A DNA stretch of 64,000 nt. Source: Vibrio variabilis. Its GTDB lineage: Bacteria; Pseudomonadota; Gammaproteobacteria; Enterobacterales; Vibrionaceae. The translations under genes and the position numbers were made by a program. The DNA lies in the NCBI RefSeq assembly GCF_003263785.1, contig NZ_JYJK01000046.1:1-64000 (forward strand). Direction: 5' to 3'. Positions 62,843-64,000 of this stretch are shown here, one piece after another (within the stretch, counting starts at the first letter, position 1; every line of letters begins with the position of its first letter). Under the pieces are notes generated by a model. That model was given only the letters and a program-made list of their open reading frames with translations. It searched no databases and was not told where the DNA came from.

Positions 62843-63630
62843 ATGGGCAAGAAAAACAAAATGGACAAAAAGCTCTACGAAAGTGAACTGGCTCGATTAC
62901 AGATCGAGCTAGTTAAGCTACAAGAGTGGGTGAAACAAGAGGGGCTCAAAGTCGTCGTGGTGTTTGAAGGTCGTGATGCTGCAGGAAAAGGTGGCGTCAT
63001 CAAGCGCATCACTGAAAAGCTTAACCCCCGCGTTTGTCGAATCGCTGCCCTGCCCGCTCCAACTGAAAAAGAGAAAACCCAATGGTACTTTCAGCGCTAT
63101 GTGGCGCATTTACCTGCTGCGGGTGAAATCGTACTGTTTGATCGCAGTTGGTATAACCGTGCTGGCGTTGAGAAAGTCATGGGGTTTTGCAGCGATGAGC
63201 AGTACCAAGAGTTCTTACGCTCTTGCCCCGAATTTGAACGTATGCTGGTTCGTTCCGGTATTGTTCTTCTCAAATATTGGTTCTCTGTGTCGGACGAAGA
63301 GCAAGAAAAGCGCTTTTTAGAGCGGGTGAATACACCGATCAAGCGTTGGAAGTTCAGCCCAATGGATTTGGAATCTCGCAATCGCTGGGCCGAGTACTCA
63401 CAGGCCAAAGACACCATGTTTTCTTACACAGATACCAAGCAGTGCCCGTGGTGGGTTGTACCATCCGATGATAAAAAACGCGCGCGACTAAACTGCATCA
63501 CTCATCTACTTAGCCAAATCGATTACCAAGAGGTCACCTACCCAGAGATCGACTTGCCAGAAATCAACAAAGAAGCTACATGCGAACGCCTATTGAAGAA
63601 CAATCTTTTGTGCCGGATAACTATGACTGA
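62843..63630 (+). CDS. ppk2: Polyphosphate kinase 2, short single-domain type (frameshifted)
   Basis: A PPK2-family kinase that transfers phosphate between polyphosphate and nucleotides. Walker A FEGRDAAGKGGVIK is near residues 42-55, the lid/Walker B region has FDRSWYNRAGVEKVMGF, and KRWKFSPMDLESRNRW is conserved. A base is missing near 63575; without it the frame runs on into the next gene and mimics a PPK2-LysR fusion. Restored, it ends KEAYMRTPIEEQSFVPDNYD and stops at 63630, 262 aa. The class (ADP or AMP acceptor) cannot be decided here. Confidence 0.92.
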
Positions 63631-64000
63631 ATCGTCTCAACTGTTTAGTCGACTTGATCTAAACCTATTAAAAACCTTTCGTATCTTGCTGCAAGAGCGC
63701 AACACCCGTAAGACTGCTGAGCGTCTATTTGTCACTCAGCCTGCGGTTAGCCAAGCGTTGCAGAAACTGCGTACAGCTTTTGAAGATGAGCTGTTTGTCA
63801 AAGTGCATGGCGGCCTTGATCCCACCCCTTTGCATTGGATCTTGAAGATAAAATTGCGCCATTTCTTGACGGTCTCGAAACCGCACTCAATCAAATTGAG
63901 GACTTTAACCCAGCCACACTTACGGGAACGATGCGCATAGCATTGGCACCTATCGTCATGGCTAGCCTTTCGGGAGCCTTATTTACTGCATTTAGACAAC
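63623..64000 (+). CDS. LysR family transcriptional regulator, N-terminal part (frameshifted, runs off window)
   Basis: Starts at ATG 63623 (MTESSQLFSRLDLNLLKTFRILLQERN), overlapping the ppk2 stop by 8 bp. The winged HTH is clear: KTAERLFVTQPAVSQALQKLRTAFEDELFVKVHGG, about residues 28-62. One base is missing near 63834; restored, the frame continues as LALDLEDKIAPFLDGLE and on through the edge of the window into the effector domain. The ligand and targets are unknown. Confidence 0.88.

Noticed and set aside
62843-63940. Apparent PPK2-LysR fusion protein
   Set aside because: One added base near 63575 gives a normal PPK2 C-terminus and stop at 63630, and the LysR part has its own ATG at 63623. 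The fusion is a frameshift product.

Overview
The window is a Vibrio-like gammaproteobacterial chromosome segment, almost all of it conserved housekeeping sequence. Support comes from the gene orders (dnaKJ with grpE/nadK/recN/bamE, ratAB-smpB-ssrA, the isc operon, rodZ-ispG-hisS-yfgM-bamB-der, queA-tgt-yajC-secDF), a secreted multidomain chitinase of the Vibrio ChiA type, and the AlaX, PPK2 and OxyR/peroxiredoxin genes. I cannot name the species.

Layout: 1-7.9 kb is heat shock and SOS (dnaJ end, dnaK, a dicarboxylate/amino-acid symporter, grpE, nadK, recN), with sigma-32-like promoters before dnaK and grpE and two LexA boxes before recN. 8-10.4 kb holds bamE, ratA-rnfH, smpB and tmRNA. 10.4-14.3 kb is an accessory island at the 3' end of ssrA: two divergent hipBA toxin-antitoxin modules separated and bounded by three copies of the tmRNA 3' flank/terminator, each module with its own array of four evenly phased operators. 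14.3-26.4 kb carries a threonine-aldolase-like enzyme, a GNAT acetyltransferase, ribB under an FMN riboswitch, chitinase ChiA, a TPP-riboswitch operon for pyrimidine/thiamin salvage (thiD-thiZXY-tenA) and an AGCS symporter with a strongly structured leader. 26.4-34.7 kb holds an acetate transporter, guaA, guaB, xseA, a zinc-ribbon protein, a GAF-GGDEF protein and an AlaX-type editing protein. 34.7-43.9 kb is der-bamB-yfgM-hisS-ispG-rodZ, then rlmN and ndk. 44-51.9 kb is pepB and iscX-fdx-hscA-hscB-iscA-iscU-iscS-iscR-trmJ. 52-58.8 kb is suhB, secFD-yajC-tgt-queA. The end holds a CBS-domain protein, divergent oxyR/peroxiredoxin, cutC, a short PPK2 and the start of a LysR regulator.

One overriding caution: fifteen places, in fourteen genes, show a one-base loss that breaks a reading frame. 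They include genes that are normally essential or near-essential (guaB, secD, iscA, hscB). Wherever the whole gene lies in the window, adding back the missing base or bases gives a full-length protein of normal family size, and in each case the base can be a copy of its neighbour. This looks like homopolymer under-calling in the assembly rather than gene decay, so I annotate each as a single frameshifted gene.

The best candidates for new biology are the ssrA-linked twin hipBA array with its phased operators, and the three-way-junction leader RNA in front of the AGCS symporter.
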